Below are positions 53,873-62,899 of a stretch of DNA of 64,000 nt, piece by piece (position 1 is the first letter of the stretch; each line of letters starts with the position of its first letter). The DNA lies in contig NZ_JABTEZ010000002.1 of the NCBI RefSeq assembly GCF_015711605.1, forward strand, positions 1,364,001-1,428,000, given 5' to 3'. Under the pieces are notes generated by a model, which did not search any database, was not told the origin of the DNA, and worked only from the letters and a program-made list of their open reading frames with translations. This DNA is from Planomonospora sp. ID67723 (GTDB lineage: Bacteria; Actinomycetota; Actinomycetes; Streptosporangiales; Streptosporangiaceae). The position numbers and the translations under genes were made by a program.

Positions 53873-53945
53873 CCCGGCGCCCGCCCGGCGGCGACTTCGT
53901 CCGCGAGGCCCGACGCCGTCGGTGTGCGTATGGCCGTCAGCGTCT

Positions 53946-55403
53946 TCAGCCCCGCCGGGGGAGATCGCCCGCGGCGGGCGCGGCCGGCGGCGGGGCCTCG
54001 ACCGGGCAGCTCGTGCAGGGCTGTGAGACGGCCAGGACGTTCTCCCGGATGGTGAGGAAGGTGATCAGTGCGGAGACCGCCATCATCGCCGTGCCGATCA
54101 GCATCGTCGTGCGGAACCCCGAGGTGAACGCGGTGGCGGAGGTGAAAGCGTCGCCGGTCAGGCCGACCAGCGGCGGGATGGCGGCCACCGCGAGCAGGCT
54201 GCCGGTGCGGGCCACGGCGTTGTTGACGCCGCTGGCCACCCCGGCGTACCGGTCCTCGACGGTGGCCAGCACGGTCGCGGTGAGCGGTGCGACCGCCGCC
54301 GACAGGCCCAGCCCGAACAGGGCCGCCGGGAGCAGCACGTCCGCCACGTAGCCGGATCCCTCCCCGATCCGGGACATCCACAGCAGCGCGGCGGCGCAGA
54401 GCAGGATGCCCGCCGTCATCGGGATCCGCGGCCCGATCCGCTTGGCCACCTCGCCCGCCCGCGCCGACAGCAGCAGCATCAGCACCGTCACCGGGATCAT
54501 CGCCGACCCGGCCAGCAGCGGCGAGAAGCCCGAGGAGACCTGGAGCTGGACGACCAGCAGGAAGAACACCACGCCCATCGCGGCGTACATGACGAACGTG
54601 ACCGCGTTGACGGCGGTGAACACGCCGGAGGCGAACACCCCGACCGGCACCAGGGCGTCCGGCGAGCGCCGGACCTGCAGCCAGACGAACGCCGCGCCGA
54701 GGGCCGCTCCCGCCGCGAGCGGGAGCGGGAGCAGGTCGACGAGCCCGTAGGTGATCCCCGCCAGGGCCGTGGCCGCCAGGGCCGCACCGAGCACGTCGAA
54801 CCGGCCGGTGGCCCCGGCGTCCCTGCTCTCCGGCACGTGCCGCACGGTCACCGCCACCACGAGCGCGGCCACCGGCAGGTTGATCAGGAACACCCACCGC
54901 CATCCGGCCGTGTCCACCAGCCATCCGCCGAGCAGCGGTCCCACCGCCGCGGCCACCCCGCCCAGCCCGGACCAGGCGCCGATCGCCCGGGGCCGGTCCT
55001 CGCGGTCGAAGGACGCCTGGATGATCGCCAGGGAGCCGGGGGTGAGCAGCGCCCCGCCCACCCCCTGCAGGGCACGGGCCGCCACCAGCGTCTCCACATT
55101 GGGCGCCAGCCCGCACAGCGCCGAGGCGAGCGCGAACCAGACGACCCCGACGAGGAAGACCTTGCGCCTGCCGTACCGGTCCCCGAGGGAGCCGCCGAGC
55201 AGGATCAGTCCCGCCAGCGTGAGCGTGTAGGCGTTGACCGTCCACTGCAGACCTGCCATGTCCGCGCCGAGCGCCGCACCGAGCGCGGGCAGCGCCACGT
55301 TGACGACCGTGCCGTCCAGCAGTGCGATCCCCGAGCCCAGCACGGTCGCCAGCAGCACCCATCTCCCGGTGGGTGAGGCGAACCGGATGTGGCCGTCGTC
55401 CAC
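53946..55403 (-). CDS. DHA2-type MFS multidrug exporter (14 spans)
   Basis: A 485-aa protein with about fourteen spans. DHA2/EmrB marks are LDGTVVNVALPAL in span 1, SLGDRYGRRKVFLVG (motif A) and ALQGVGGALLTPGSLAII. A short Pro-rich tail carries CTSC. GTG 55403 follows AAAGGA. Likely antiporter for drugs or secondary metabolites. Confidence 0.88.
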   Translation of the reverse strand: MDDGHIRFASPTGRWVLLATVLGSGIALLDGTVVNVALPALGAALGADMAGLQWTVNAYTLTLAGLILLGGSLGDRYGRRKVFLVGVVWFALASALCGLAPNVETLVAARALQGVGGALLTPGSLAIIQASFDREDRPRAIGAWSGLGGVAAAVGPLLGGWLVDTAGWRWVFLINLPVAALVVAVTVRHVPESRDAGATGRFDVLGAALAATALAGITYGLVDLLPLPLAAGAALGAAFVWLQVRRSPDALVPVGVFASGVFTAVNAVTFVMYAAMGVVFFLLVVQLQVSSGFSPLLAGSAMIPVTVLMLLLSARAGEVAKRIGPRIPMTAGILLCAAALLWMSRIGEGSGYVADVLLPAALFGLGLSAAVAPLTATVLATVEDRYAGVASGVNNAVARTGSLLAVAAIPPLVGLTGDAFTSATAFTSGFRTTMLIGTAMMAVSALITFLTIRENVLAVSQPCTSCPVEAPPPAAPAAGDLPRRG

Positions 55404-55559
55404 GGCGCCCGTCCTTTCCGATGCCCGCGCACGACCGCCCGCGGTGTCCGGTGACCCATCTCGCAGGATCACCGGAACAACGGTCCCCTCCGCCTGATTC
55501 CCGGCCAGGGAGATCACGGGACTCCGGTTGGAAAGAGCCGGAGGCGCGGAGCGGGGAAC

Positions 55560-55584
55560 GTCGGCGATCTCTGGTAGGACATGG
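55560..55584 (+). repeat. 25-bp direct repeat, copy 1 (upstream of STM4015-A)
   Basis: GTCGGCGATCTCTGGTAGGA plus 5 further bases, identical to 56569-56593. Both copies precede a STM4015 paralogue by 62 and 31 bp, so the promoter or leader was duplicated together with the gene. Confidence 0.9.
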
Positions 55585-55600
55585 AGGCTACCCGCGATCC

Positions 55601-55650
55601 CGCAGAAGACCACAGAGGATCACAGAGAATCACAGAGGACCGCAGATGAC
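55601..55650 (+). repeat. 10-bp degenerate tandem repeat in the leader of STM4015-A
   Basis: Five 10-bp units of the form C[GA]CAGA-[G/A]-[A/G]A-[C/T] (such as CACAGAGGAT, CACAGAGAAT, CACAGAGGAC) run up to the ATG at 55646. The 10-bp period matches one helical turn. Confidence 0.65.
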
Positions 55651-56542
55651 CGACGAGAACCTGACAGAGGACGGCACCTGGAACCTGGCCGGCGACCCTT
55701 TCGACACCGCGCCGGCCGGTGACGCCGATCCGCCGATCCGGCAGCGGTTCGACGACTTCATGGCCGCCAGGAACCCCGGCCGGGTGCGCCGGATCGTCGT
55801 GGGCTGGTGGGGAGCCGGATACGAGGGCCACACGTCCGAACTTCCCGTCAGGCTGCTGAGCGGGGCGGCCGACCGGCTGCAGAACGTGCGGTCGATCTAC
55901 CTCGGCGACATCAGCCAGGAGCAGTCGGAGATCTCCTGGATCGAGCATGGCGACGTGACCCCGCTGCTGGAGGGCTTCCCGAAGCTGGAGAAGCTGGTCA
56001 TCAGGGGGAGCAGCGGACTGCGACTGCGGCCGGTGCGCCACGAGGCGCTGCGCGTGCTGGAGTTCGAGAGCGGCGGCCTGCCCGCCGAGGTCGTCCGGGC
56101 GGTCGGCGCGTCGGAGTTCCCCGCCCTGGAGAACCTGGACATGTGGCTCGGCGTCGACGAGTACGGCGGCGATGCCACGGTCGCCGACCTGGGGGAGATC
56201 CTGGCGGGGGAGCGGCTGCCCTCGCTGCGGCACCTGGGGCTGCAGAACAGCGAGATCCAGGACGAGATCGCCGCGGCGGTCGCCTCGGCCCCGATCGTCG
56301 CGCGGCTGGAGGCGCTGAGCCTCGCCATGGGCACGCTGACCGACGCGGGCGCCGAGGCGCTGCTGTCCGGCCAGCCGCTGACCCACCTCAGGCGCCTGGA
56401 CCTGAGCCACCACTATCTGACCCACGCGATGATGGACCGGGTCCGGAAGGCGCTGACGGGAGTGGTGGTCGACCTGTCCGACCGTCAGGAAGAGGAAGAG
56501 GACGGCGAGGAGGTCTGGCGCTACGTCGCGGTGTCGGAGTGA
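55646..56542 (+). CDS. STM4015 family LRR-like protein, paralogue A
   Basis: A 298-aa protein. An N-terminal acidic region (MTDENLTEDGTWNLAGD) is followed by leucine-rich-like repeats of RI type (LEKLVIRGSSGLRL, LENLDMWLGVDEYGG, LRHLGLQNSEIQDEI, LEALSLAMGTLTDAG, LTHLRRLDLSHHYL) and a conserved acidic tail ending WRYVAVSE. LRRs usually bind proteins. STM4015 family proteins accompany STM4011-4014 but their role is unknown. First of three tandem paralogues; it lacks the ~25-residue N-terminal block present in B and C. Confidence 0.85.
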   Translation: MTDENLTEDGTWNLAGDPFDTAPAGDADPPIRQRFDDFMAARNPGRVRRIVVGWWGAGYEGHTSELPVRLLSGAADRLQNVRSIYLGDISQEQSEISWIEHGDVTPLLEGFPKLEKLVIRGSSGLRLRPVRHEALRVLEFESGGLPAEVVRAVGASEFPALENLDMWLGVDEYGGDATVADLGEILAGERLPSLRHLGLQNSEIQDEIAAAVASAPIVARLEALSLAMGTLTDAGAEALLSGQPLTHLRRLDLSHHYLTHAMMDRVRKALTGVVVDLSDRQEEEEDGEEVWRYVAVSE

Positions 56543-56568
56543 CCAGGCGAGAGCCCCTGTCCTGAAGT

Positions 56569-56593
56569 GTCGGCGATCTCTGGTAGGACATGG
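56569..56593 (+). repeat. 25-bp direct repeat, copy 2 (upstream of STM4015-B)
   Basis: Second exact copy of 55560-55584, just before paralogue B. Confidence 0.9.
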
Positions 56594-56623
56594 TCCGTCG
56601 TGTTCCGCCTCTCAGGAGCCCCC

Positions 56624-57577
56624 ATGGATCTCACCGAGTTCAACGACCGTGTCGGCAACCTCTCCCAGGGGCGCTACGCCGGTCTGCCCATCGCGCCGGT
56701 GCCCGACGAGGAGGACACGGAGGTCCCGGCCGCGGGCGAGACGGCATGGCGCCTCTCGGTCGCGACCTACGACGCCGAGGAGACCTTCGAAGAGCAGTTC
56801 ACCCGCTTCCTGGAGAAGGTGGACGCCTCCGCCGTCAAGGCGATCATCATCGGCGAGTGGGAGGACGCCTACGAGGAGAGCAGCGCGATGATCGTCCGGC
56901 TGCTTCTGGACAACGCGGATCGCTTCCCGCAGCTGCGGTCGGTCTTCCTCGGCGCGATGGAGGGGGAGGAGTGCGAGATCTCCTGGATCAAACAGGCTGA
57001 CGTGACGCCGCTGCTGGAGGCGTTCCCCCTGCTGGAACGGCTGGAAGTGCGCGGTGGTGACGGGTTGGAGCTGAGGCCGGTCCGCCACGAGGCGCTCAGG
57101 GTCCTGCGGTTCGAGAGCGGCGGGCTGCCCGCCGGGGTCGTCCGGGCGGTGGGCGCGTGCGACCTGCCCGCGCTGGAGTACCTGGAGGTCTGGCTCGGTG
57201 TCGAGCAGTACGGCGGCGACGCCCGGGTGACGGACCTGCAGGGGATCCTCTCCGGCGAGCGGCTCCCGGCGCTGCGGCACCTGGGGCTGCAGGACAGCGA
57301 GATCCAGGACGAGATCGCGGCGGCGGTGGCCGGGGCGCCGGTGGTGGCCCGGCTGGAGGCGCTGAGCCTCGCCATGGGCACGCTGACCGACGCGGGCGCC
57401 GAGGCGCTGCTGTCCGGCCAGCCGCTGACCCACCTCAAGCGCCTGGACCTGCACCACCACTACCTGACCGACGCCATGGCCGCGCGCGTCCGCGCCGCCC
57501 TGCCCGGGACCGGGATCGACCTGTCCGACCAGGAGGACATCGACAACGACTGGCGCTACGTCGCGGTCTCGGAATGA
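56624..57577 (+). CDS. STM4015 family LRR-like protein, paralogue B
   Basis: A 317-aa paralogue starting MDLTEFNDRV, with CAGGAG five bases before the ATG. The LRR body parallels A and C (LERLEVRGGDGLELRP, SEIQDEI, LSLAMGTLTDAGAEALL) and the same VAVSE tail. It shares an 88-bp identical block with A (57350-57437) and a 44-bp identical block with C (56984-57027), a sign of recent duplication or gene conversion. Interaction specificity may differ between copies. Confidence 0.88.
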   Translation: MDLTEFNDRVGNLSQGRYAGLPIAPVPDEEDTEVPAAGETAWRLSVATYDAEETFEEQFTRFLEKVDASAVKAIIIGEWEDAYEESSAMIVRLLLDNADRFPQLRSVFLGAMEGEECEISWIKQADVTPLLEAFPLLERLEVRGGDGLELRPVRHEALRVLRFESGGLPAGVVRAVGACDLPALEYLEVWLGVEQYGGDARVTDLQGILSGERLPALRHLGLQDSEIQDEIAAAVAGAPVVARLEALSLAMGTLTDAGAEALLSGQPLTHLKRLDLHHHYLTDAMAARVRAALPGTGIDLSDQEDIDNDWRYVAVSE

Positions 57578-57647
57578 ACCGGTGAAGGACGACGGCGCCG
57601 CTGGCGGACCCGCGGTGCGATTGAACGGATCGCAGGAGAGCTCGCAG

Positions 57648-58655
57648 ATGGAGAGTCCACGATTGAACGTCTTCGACGGCTTCGGCGACGGGTTCCCGCC
57701 CGACATGGAGCACTACCGGACTCGCTACGCAGGGCTGCCGCTGGCAGAGACGTCCCATTCGCAGCAGCCGTCCGCTGCCGAGGCGGCATGGACGGTGGGA
57801 GCCTGGGAGTTCCAAGACGTCGGAGGCGATTTCGCCGCCAACCTCGCCCGCTTCGTGGAACACGTCGACAGCACTCAAGTCCGGGCGCTGATCGTGAGCG
57901 GTTGGGAGCAGCCCTACCGGGAGAGCGCCGACCACGTCGTCGCCGCGCTCGTCGAGAATGCCGCCGCGTTCCCCGCGCTCCGGGCGATCTTCCTGGGGGA
58001 CATGCCGTCCGAGCGGTGCGAGATCTCTTGGATCAAACAGGCTGACGTGACGCCGCTGCTGGAGGCGTTCCCGCTGCTGGAACGTCTGGAGATCAGGGGT
58101 GGCAGCGGCCTGCGGCTCAGGCCCGTCCGCCACGAGGCGCTCAAGGTCCTGCGGTTCGAGAGCGGCGGGCTGCCCGCCGGGGTGGTGCGGGCGGTCGGCG
58201 AGTCGGAGTTCCCTGCGTTGGAGCACCTGGAGCTGTGGCTGGGCGTCTCCCAGTACGGCGGCGACGCCACCGTGGCCGACCTCGCCGGGATCCTGTCCGG
58301 TGAGCGGCTGCCCGCGCTGCGCCGTCTCGGCCTGCAGGACAGCGAGATCCAGGACGAGATCGCCGCGGCGGTCGCCTCGGCCCCGATCGTCGCCCGGCTG
58401 GAGGGACTCGCCCTGTCGATGGGAGTGCTGACCGACGCCGGCGCCGAGGCGCTGCTGTCGGGCCAGCCGCTGACCCACCTGAAGGTGCTCGACCTTCACC
58501 ACCACTATCTCGGCGAGGAGATGCAGGAGCGGATCCTGGACGCGCTGCCCCGCCGGGTGAACCTGGCCGACGCTGTCGATCTGGTGGAGCACTTCGGATA
58601 CGACGATGACGACGAGTGGGATGAGAGCGACCGGTTCGTGGCGGTCTCCGAATGA
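57648..58655 (+). CDS. STM4015 family LRR-like protein, paralogue C
   Basis: A 335-aa paralogue. Same LRR order as A and B plus an N-terminal block (FGDGFPPDMEHYRTRYAGL) and a longer acidic tail (DDDDEWDESDRFVAVSE). ATG 57648 has GGAG 10 bases upstream; GTG 57582 is an upstream alternative that starts 5 bp after the B stop. The stop overlaps the STM4014 start (ATGA), so it heads the enzymatic part of the operon. Confidence 0.85.
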   Translation: MESPRLNVFDGFGDGFPPDMEHYRTRYAGLPLAETSHSQQPSAAEAAWTVGAWEFQDVGGDFAANLARFVEHVDSTQVRALIVSGWEQPYRESADHVVAALVENAAAFPALRAIFLGDMPSERCEISWIKQADVTPLLEAFPLLERLEIRGGSGLRLRPVRHEALKVLRFESGGLPAGVVRAVGESEFPALEHLELWLGVSQYGGDATVADLAGILSGERLPALRRLGLQDSEIQDEIAAAVASAPIVARLEGLALSMGVLTDAGAEALLSGQPLTHLKVLDLHHHYLGEEMQERILDALPRRVNLADAVDLVEHFGYDDDDEWDESDRFVAVSE

Positions 58656-59764
58656 GCGGCCCGCTCCTGGCGGTCGTCGGCACGCCCGGGGACCGGCGGG
58701 TGACGATGTTCGCCGACGCCTGCGTCCGGTACGGCCTGCGCCCGCCGCAGGTGGTTCCCTGGACCTCGGTGCTCGGGGGCGAGGAGATCGCCCTGGAGCC
58801 CGCGACGCTCGTGCGGATCGACTCGCCCGGGGAGGACGCCGAGACCGACGCGCTGCTGCGCGGTCCCGGCGAGCCGTCCCGGGTCGGCGGAGGCGCGCGC
58901 TGGTACGCCGCGTTCACCGCGGGGATGCAGCGGGTCCGCGAGGCCGTGGAGCGCACTCCCGGGGCGGTGCTGCTCGGCGACGTCGACGAGATCGCGGTCA
59001 TGTTCGACAAGCGGCTGTGCCATGCGCGGCTGACGGCCGCGGAGGTGCCGGTGCCGCCCGCGCTGACCGGGCCGGGTGAGGCCGCGACCGAGGGTCCCAT
59101 CGAGGGATACGCCTCGCTGCGCGAGCGGATGGACCGGGCGGGATGGGGCCGGGTGTTCGTCAAGCCCGCGCACGGCTCGTCGGCGTCCGGGGTGATCGCC
59201 CTGCACGCCGCCGGGAGCCGGGTCACGGCGGTGACGTCGGTGGAGTTGTCCTCGGGCGGGCTGCACAATTCGCTGCGGGTGCGCCGCTACGAGCGGGAGG
59301 CCGACCTGGCGGTGATCGTCGACCGGCTGGCCGGGGACGGCCTCCACGTCGAGCGCTGGTTCCCCAAGGCGGGCCTGGGCGGGCGCACGCTCGACCTGCG
59401 GGTGGTCGCCGTGGACGGCACGCCCACCCACGCGGTGGTCCGCGCCAGCCGTACACCCATGACGAACCTGCACCTGGGCGGCGCGCGGGGTGATCTCGGC
59501 GCGGTCCGGGCCCGGCTCGGCGAGCGGGGATGGGCGCGGGTTCTGGACGTCTGCTCGCGGGCGGCGGCATGCTTCCCCCGGAGCCCGTCCGTCGGGGTCG
59601 ACCTGATGATCGGCGTCGACTGGAGATCGGTCGCGGTGGCGGAGGTCAACGCCTTCGGCGACCTGCTGCCCGGTCTGACCGGCTTCCCCGGCGGCGGCGC
59701 CGAGGGCCTGGACACCTACGACGCCCAGGTCCGGGCGGTGATGAGGATCTCATGCGGGACATGA
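58652..59764 (+). CDS. STM4014 family ATP-grasp-like protein
   Basis: A 370-aa protein. An N-terminal domain is followed by an ATP-grasp-like pair of lobes: VFVKPAHGSSASGVIAL carries the ATP lysine, and VGVDLMIG with AEVNAFGDLLPGL the metal-binding E/N pair. ATP-grasp enzymes form carboxylate-amine or -thiol bonds. Coupled by ATGA to STM4015-C and overlapping STM4013. Substrate unknown. Confidence 0.88.
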   Translation: MSGPLLAVVGTPGDRRVTMFADACVRYGLRPPQVVPWTSVLGGEEIALEPATLVRIDSPGEDAETDALLRGPGEPSRVGGGARWYAAFTAGMQRVREAVERTPGAVLLGDVDEIAVMFDKRLCHARLTAAEVPVPPALTGPGEAATEGPIEGYASLRERMDRAGWGRVFVKPAHGSSASGVIALHAAGSRVTAVTSVELSSGGLHNSLRVRRYEREADLAVIVDRLAGDGLHVERWFPKAGLGGRTLDLRVVAVDGTPTHAVVRASRTPMTNLHLGGARGDLGAVRARLGERGWARVLDVCSRAAACFPRSPSVGVDLMIGVDWRSVAVAEVNAFGDLLPGLTGFPGGGAEGLDTYDAQVRAVMRISCGT

Positions 59765-60579
59765 ACACGATCGTGGGGAGCCACGATCTGCTGCTGGTGA
59801 CGCTCGACACGCTCCGCCACGACGTGGCCGACGAACTGGTCCGGGCGGGGCGGCTGCCGAACCTGGCGCGGGCGCTGCCCGGCGGGCGGTGGGAGCGGCG
59901 GCACAGCCCGGGCAGCTTCACCTACGCCGCGCACGCCGCGCTCCTCGCCGGGTTCCTGCCGACCCCGGCAGAGCCCGGGCCGCATCCGCGGCTCTTCGCC
60001 GCCACGTTCCCCGGCAGCGAGACCACGACCGGCGGGACCTGGGTGTTCGACGCGCCCGACCTGCCCGCCGGGCTGGCGAAGGCGGGCTACCACACGATCT
60101 GCGTCGGGGGCGTGGGGTTCTTCAACAAGCTCACCCCGCTCGGGTCCGTGCTGCCGGGGATGTTCGCGGAGAGCCACTGGGAGCCGGACTTCGGCGTCAC
60201 CTCGCCGGCCTCGTTCGAGGAGCAGATCGCGTGCGCGGAGGGGGCCGTCGCCCGGGCGGCGGCACGGGAGGACGGACCGGTTTTCCTGTTCGTCAACGTC
60301 TCGGCGCTGCACCAGCCGAACTGGTTCCACCTGCCGGGGGCGACCCGCGAGCACGGGGACAGCCGGGAGAGCCACGCCGCCGCGCTGGAGTACGTCGACC
60401 GGCACATCGGCAGGTTGTTCGCGCTGGTGAGCGAGAGAAGGCCGGGGTTCGCGATCGTCTGCTCCGACCACGGAACCGCCTACGGTGAAGACGGATATAT
60501 CGGGCATCGGGTGGGTCACGAGGTGGTCTGGACCGTGCCGTACGGAGAGTTCGAGCTGAGGCGGGGAGAGTGGCGGTGA
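59752..60579 (+). CDS. STM4013/SEN3800 family hydrolase (alkaline-phosphatase superfamily)
   Basis: A 275-aa protein. LLLVTLDTLRHDV holds the first metal Asp, FTYAAHAALLAG a probable Thr nucleophile with the following His, HQPNWFH, and CSDHGTAYGEDGYIGH the second metal set. This is a sulfatase/phosphatase-type fold. ATG 59752 overlaps the STM4014 end by 13 bp; ATG 59761 gives an ATGA overlap and is equally possible. Natural substrate unknown. Confidence 0.88.
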   Translation: MRDMNTIVGSHDLLLVTLDTLRHDVADELVRAGRLPNLARALPGGRWERRHSPGSFTYAAHAALLAGFLPTPAEPGPHPRLFAATFPGSETTTGGTWVFDAPDLPAGLAKAGYHTICVGGVGFFNKLTPLGSVLPGMFAESHWEPDFGVTSPASFEEQIACAEGAVARAAAREDGPVFLFVNVSALHQPNWFHLPGATREHGDSRESHAAALEYVDRHIGRLFALVSERRPGFAIVCSDHGTAYGEDGYIGHRVGHEVVWTVPYGEFELRRGEWR

Positions 60580-61967
60580 CCCGGGGATCCGGTGGGCGGA
60601 TGCTGCGGACGGCGGAGGACGGCTCGCCGTCGGGCCCCTACCAGGGATACGTCTACGCCTACCCGCACAAGACGGCCTACCGGCCGCTGGAACCACGCCC
60701 GGCGCTGCGCGAGGTGTGGGCGGGTGAGCCGACGGACCGCCTCTTCCTGTACCTGCACATCCCGTTCTGCGAGATGCGCTGCGGGTTCTGCAACCTGTTC
60801 ACCAGGACCGGCGCCCCGGAAGAGCTGGTCGCCGCCTACCTGGACGCGCTGGAGCGGCAGGCGCACGCCGTACGGGACGCTCTGGACGGCCCGAGGTTCG
60901 CCACCGCCGCGATCGGCGGCGGCACGCCCACCTACCTGAGCGCGGGCGAGCTGACCCGCATGTTCGACCTCACCGAGCAGATCATGGGCGCGGACCTGCG
61001 CGGCGCGCCCCTGTCGGTGGAGACCTCGCCCGCGACCGCGACGGCCGACCGGCTCGCGGTCCTGGCCGAGCGGGGCACGACCCGCATCTCGATCGGCGTG
61101 CAGAGTTTCGTCGACGCCGAGGCGCGGGCGGCGGTCCGGCCGCAGAAGCGCGCCGAGGTCGAGACGGCGCTCGGACGCATCAGGGAGACCGGGTTCGAGG
61201 CGCTCAACCTCGATCTGATCTACGGCATCGACGGGCAGACGGAGCCGTCGTGGCGATACTCGCTGGACGCCGCGCTGGAGTGGAAGCCCGAGGAGATCTA
61301 CCTCTACCCGCTCTACGTCCGCCCGCTCACCGGCCTCGGCCGCCGGGCCCGCGACTGGGACGACCACCGGCTCGGCCTCTACCGCCACGGCCGCGACCAT
61401 CTGCTGGCCGCCGGGTACGAGCAGGTGTCGATGCGGATGTTCCGGTTGCCGGGAACGGGGAGCGCGACCGAGTACTGCTGCCAGAGCGACGGCATGGTCG
61501 GCCTCGGCTGCGGGGCCCGCTCCTACACCTCCGCCCTGCACTACTCCTACGAGTACGCGGTCGCCGCCGGCCAGGTACGGGGGATCATCGACGACTACGT
61601 CCGGCTCGCGCCGGAGGAGTTCGCGTTCGCCAACGTCGGCTTCCGCCTCGACTCCGGCGAGCGCCGCCGCCGCCACCTGATCCAGTCGCTGCTCCAGGCC
61701 GAGGGGCTGGACGCCGGCGCCTACCGGACGCGCTTCGGCACCGAGGTCACCGAGGACTTCCGCGACGACCTGGAGCGCCTGGCGGAGCGGGGCTGGCTGG
61801 AGCCTTTCGCCGCAGGGAACGCGGCCCCGCCGCCGAGCCGGGCGGGCCACCGCGGGGCCGACCGGCTCCGGTTGACCGCCGAGGGCCTCGCGCACTCCGA
61901 CGCGATCGGCCCGGCGCTGTTCTCCGGCAGGGTCCGCACGCTGATGGCCGAGTATGAAGCCCGCTGA
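60576..61967 (+). CDS. STM4012 family radical SAM protein (HemN-like)
   Basis: A 463-aa radical SAM enzyme. The [4Fe-4S] motif is HIPFCEMRCGFCNLF (CxxxCxxC) near residue 62-74, then AIGGGTPTYL, VETSPATAT and the LNLDLIYGIDGQT segment seen in HemN-like proteins. The HemN C-terminal domain is present. GGGGAGAG places GTG 60576 as start; GTG 60570 is an alternative. The stop overlaps STM4011. Chemistry unknown; it is not necessarily a coproporphyrinogen oxidase. Confidence 0.9.
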   Translation: MTRGSGGRMLRTAEDGSPSGPYQGYVYAYPHKTAYRPLEPRPALREVWAGEPTDRLFLYLHIPFCEMRCGFCNLFTRTGAPEELVAAYLDALERQAHAVRDALDGPRFATAAIGGGTPTYLSAGELTRMFDLTEQIMGADLRGAPLSVETSPATATADRLAVLAERGTTRISIGVQSFVDAEARAAVRPQKRAEVETALGRIRETGFEALNLDLIYGIDGQTEPSWRYSLDAALEWKPEEIYLYPLYVRPLTGLGRRARDWDDHRLGLYRHGRDHLLAAGYEQVSMRMFRLPGTGSATEYCCQSDGMVGLGCGARSYTSALHYSYEYAVAAGQVRGIIDDYVRLAPEEFAFANVGFRLDSGERRRRHLIQSLLQAEGLDAGAYRTRFGTEVTEDFRDDLERLAERGWLEPFAAGNAAPPPSRAGHRGADRLRLTAEGLAHSDAIGPALFSGRVRTLMAEYEAR

Positions 61968-62841
61968 CGCCGGCTCCGCAGGCGGAGCCCCGGCGGACGA
62001 CTCCGGGCACCTGACGATCCTGTACCGGGGGCCGCTGTCGAGCTGCGACTACGACTGCCCCTACTGCCCGTTCGCCAAGCGCCGCGACAGCCCGGAGCGG
62101 CTGCGGGCCGACCGGGCGGCGCTGGAGCGGTTCACCGGGTGGGTCGCCGGGCGGGAGCACCCCGTCTCGGTGCTGTTCACACCCTGGGGCGAGGGGCTCG
62201 TCAGGTCCTGGTACCGGCGCGCGATGGTCGGGCTCAGCCACCTGCCGCACGTCCGGCGGGTCGCGATCCAGACCAATCTCAGCTGCCGCCCGGACTGGCT
62301 GGCCGAGGCCGACCTGGGCACGCTCGCCCTCTGGGTCACTTACCACCCTGATCAGGTCGCCTACGAACGATTCATCAAGAAATGTCGTGACTTGATGGCC
62401 AAGGGAGTCCGGTTCAGCGTCGGCATCGTCGGCCTGCCCGAGCACCTGGAGCACGCCCGGCGGCTCCGGGCCGATCTCCCGGACGCGGTGTACCTCTGGG
62501 TGAACGCCGCCGAAGGCCACCTCTACACCGACGGCGAGGCGGCCGGGTGGACGGCGATCGACCCGTTGTTCCACTACAGCCGCACCCCGCACCGCAGCGC
62601 CGGGCAGCCCTGCCGTACCGGCGACAGCGTCGTCTCCGTGGACGGCGACGGCACCGTACGGCGCTGCCACTTCGTCCCGGCGGTGCTCGGCAACCTCTAC
62701 GACGGCACCTTCCGCCGCCGTGCCCGGCCGTGCCCGGCGGCGCTGTGCGACTGCCACATCGGCTACGTGCACCTGGAGCCGACCGGTCTGTACGACGTCT
62801 TCGCCGGGGGCGTCCTGGAGCGCATCCCGCACGGTCGCTGA
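61954..62841 (+). CDS. STM4011 family radical SAM protein with SPASM-like cysteines
   Basis: A 295-aa radical SAM enzyme. CDYDCPYCPF (CxxxCxxC) near residues 30-37 binds the SAM cluster. The C-terminal third has CRTGDSVVSVDGDGTVRRC, then GNLYDGTF and CPAALCDCHIGY, the spacing of a SPASM auxiliary-cluster domain, which in other families marks peptide or protein modification. Last gene of the STM4015-4011 operon; a hairpin follows. Confidence 0.9.
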   Translation: MKPADAGSAGGAPADDSGHLTILYRGPLSSCDYDCPYCPFAKRRDSPERLRADRAALERFTGWVAGREHPVSVLFTPWGEGLVRSWYRRAMVGLSHLPHVRRVAIQTNLSCRPDWLAEADLGTLALWVTYHPDQVAYERFIKKCRDLMAKGVRFSVGIVGLPEHLEHARRLRADLPDAVYLWVNAAEGHLYTDGEAAGWTAIDPLFHYSRTPHRSAGQPCRTGDSVVSVDGDGTVRRCHFVPAVLGNLYDGTFRRRARPCPAALCDCHIGYVHLEPTGLYDVFAGGVLERIPHGR

Positions 62842-62899
62842 CCCGGTCCTGTCCGCCACGTCCGCTCGGACGGGTGCGGCATGGCGGGACCGGCATGCA

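Noticed and set aside
60576-61967. Coproporphyrinogen III oxidase (HemN) call
   Set aside because: HemN-like motifs are present, but the operon context matches the STM4012 family instead.
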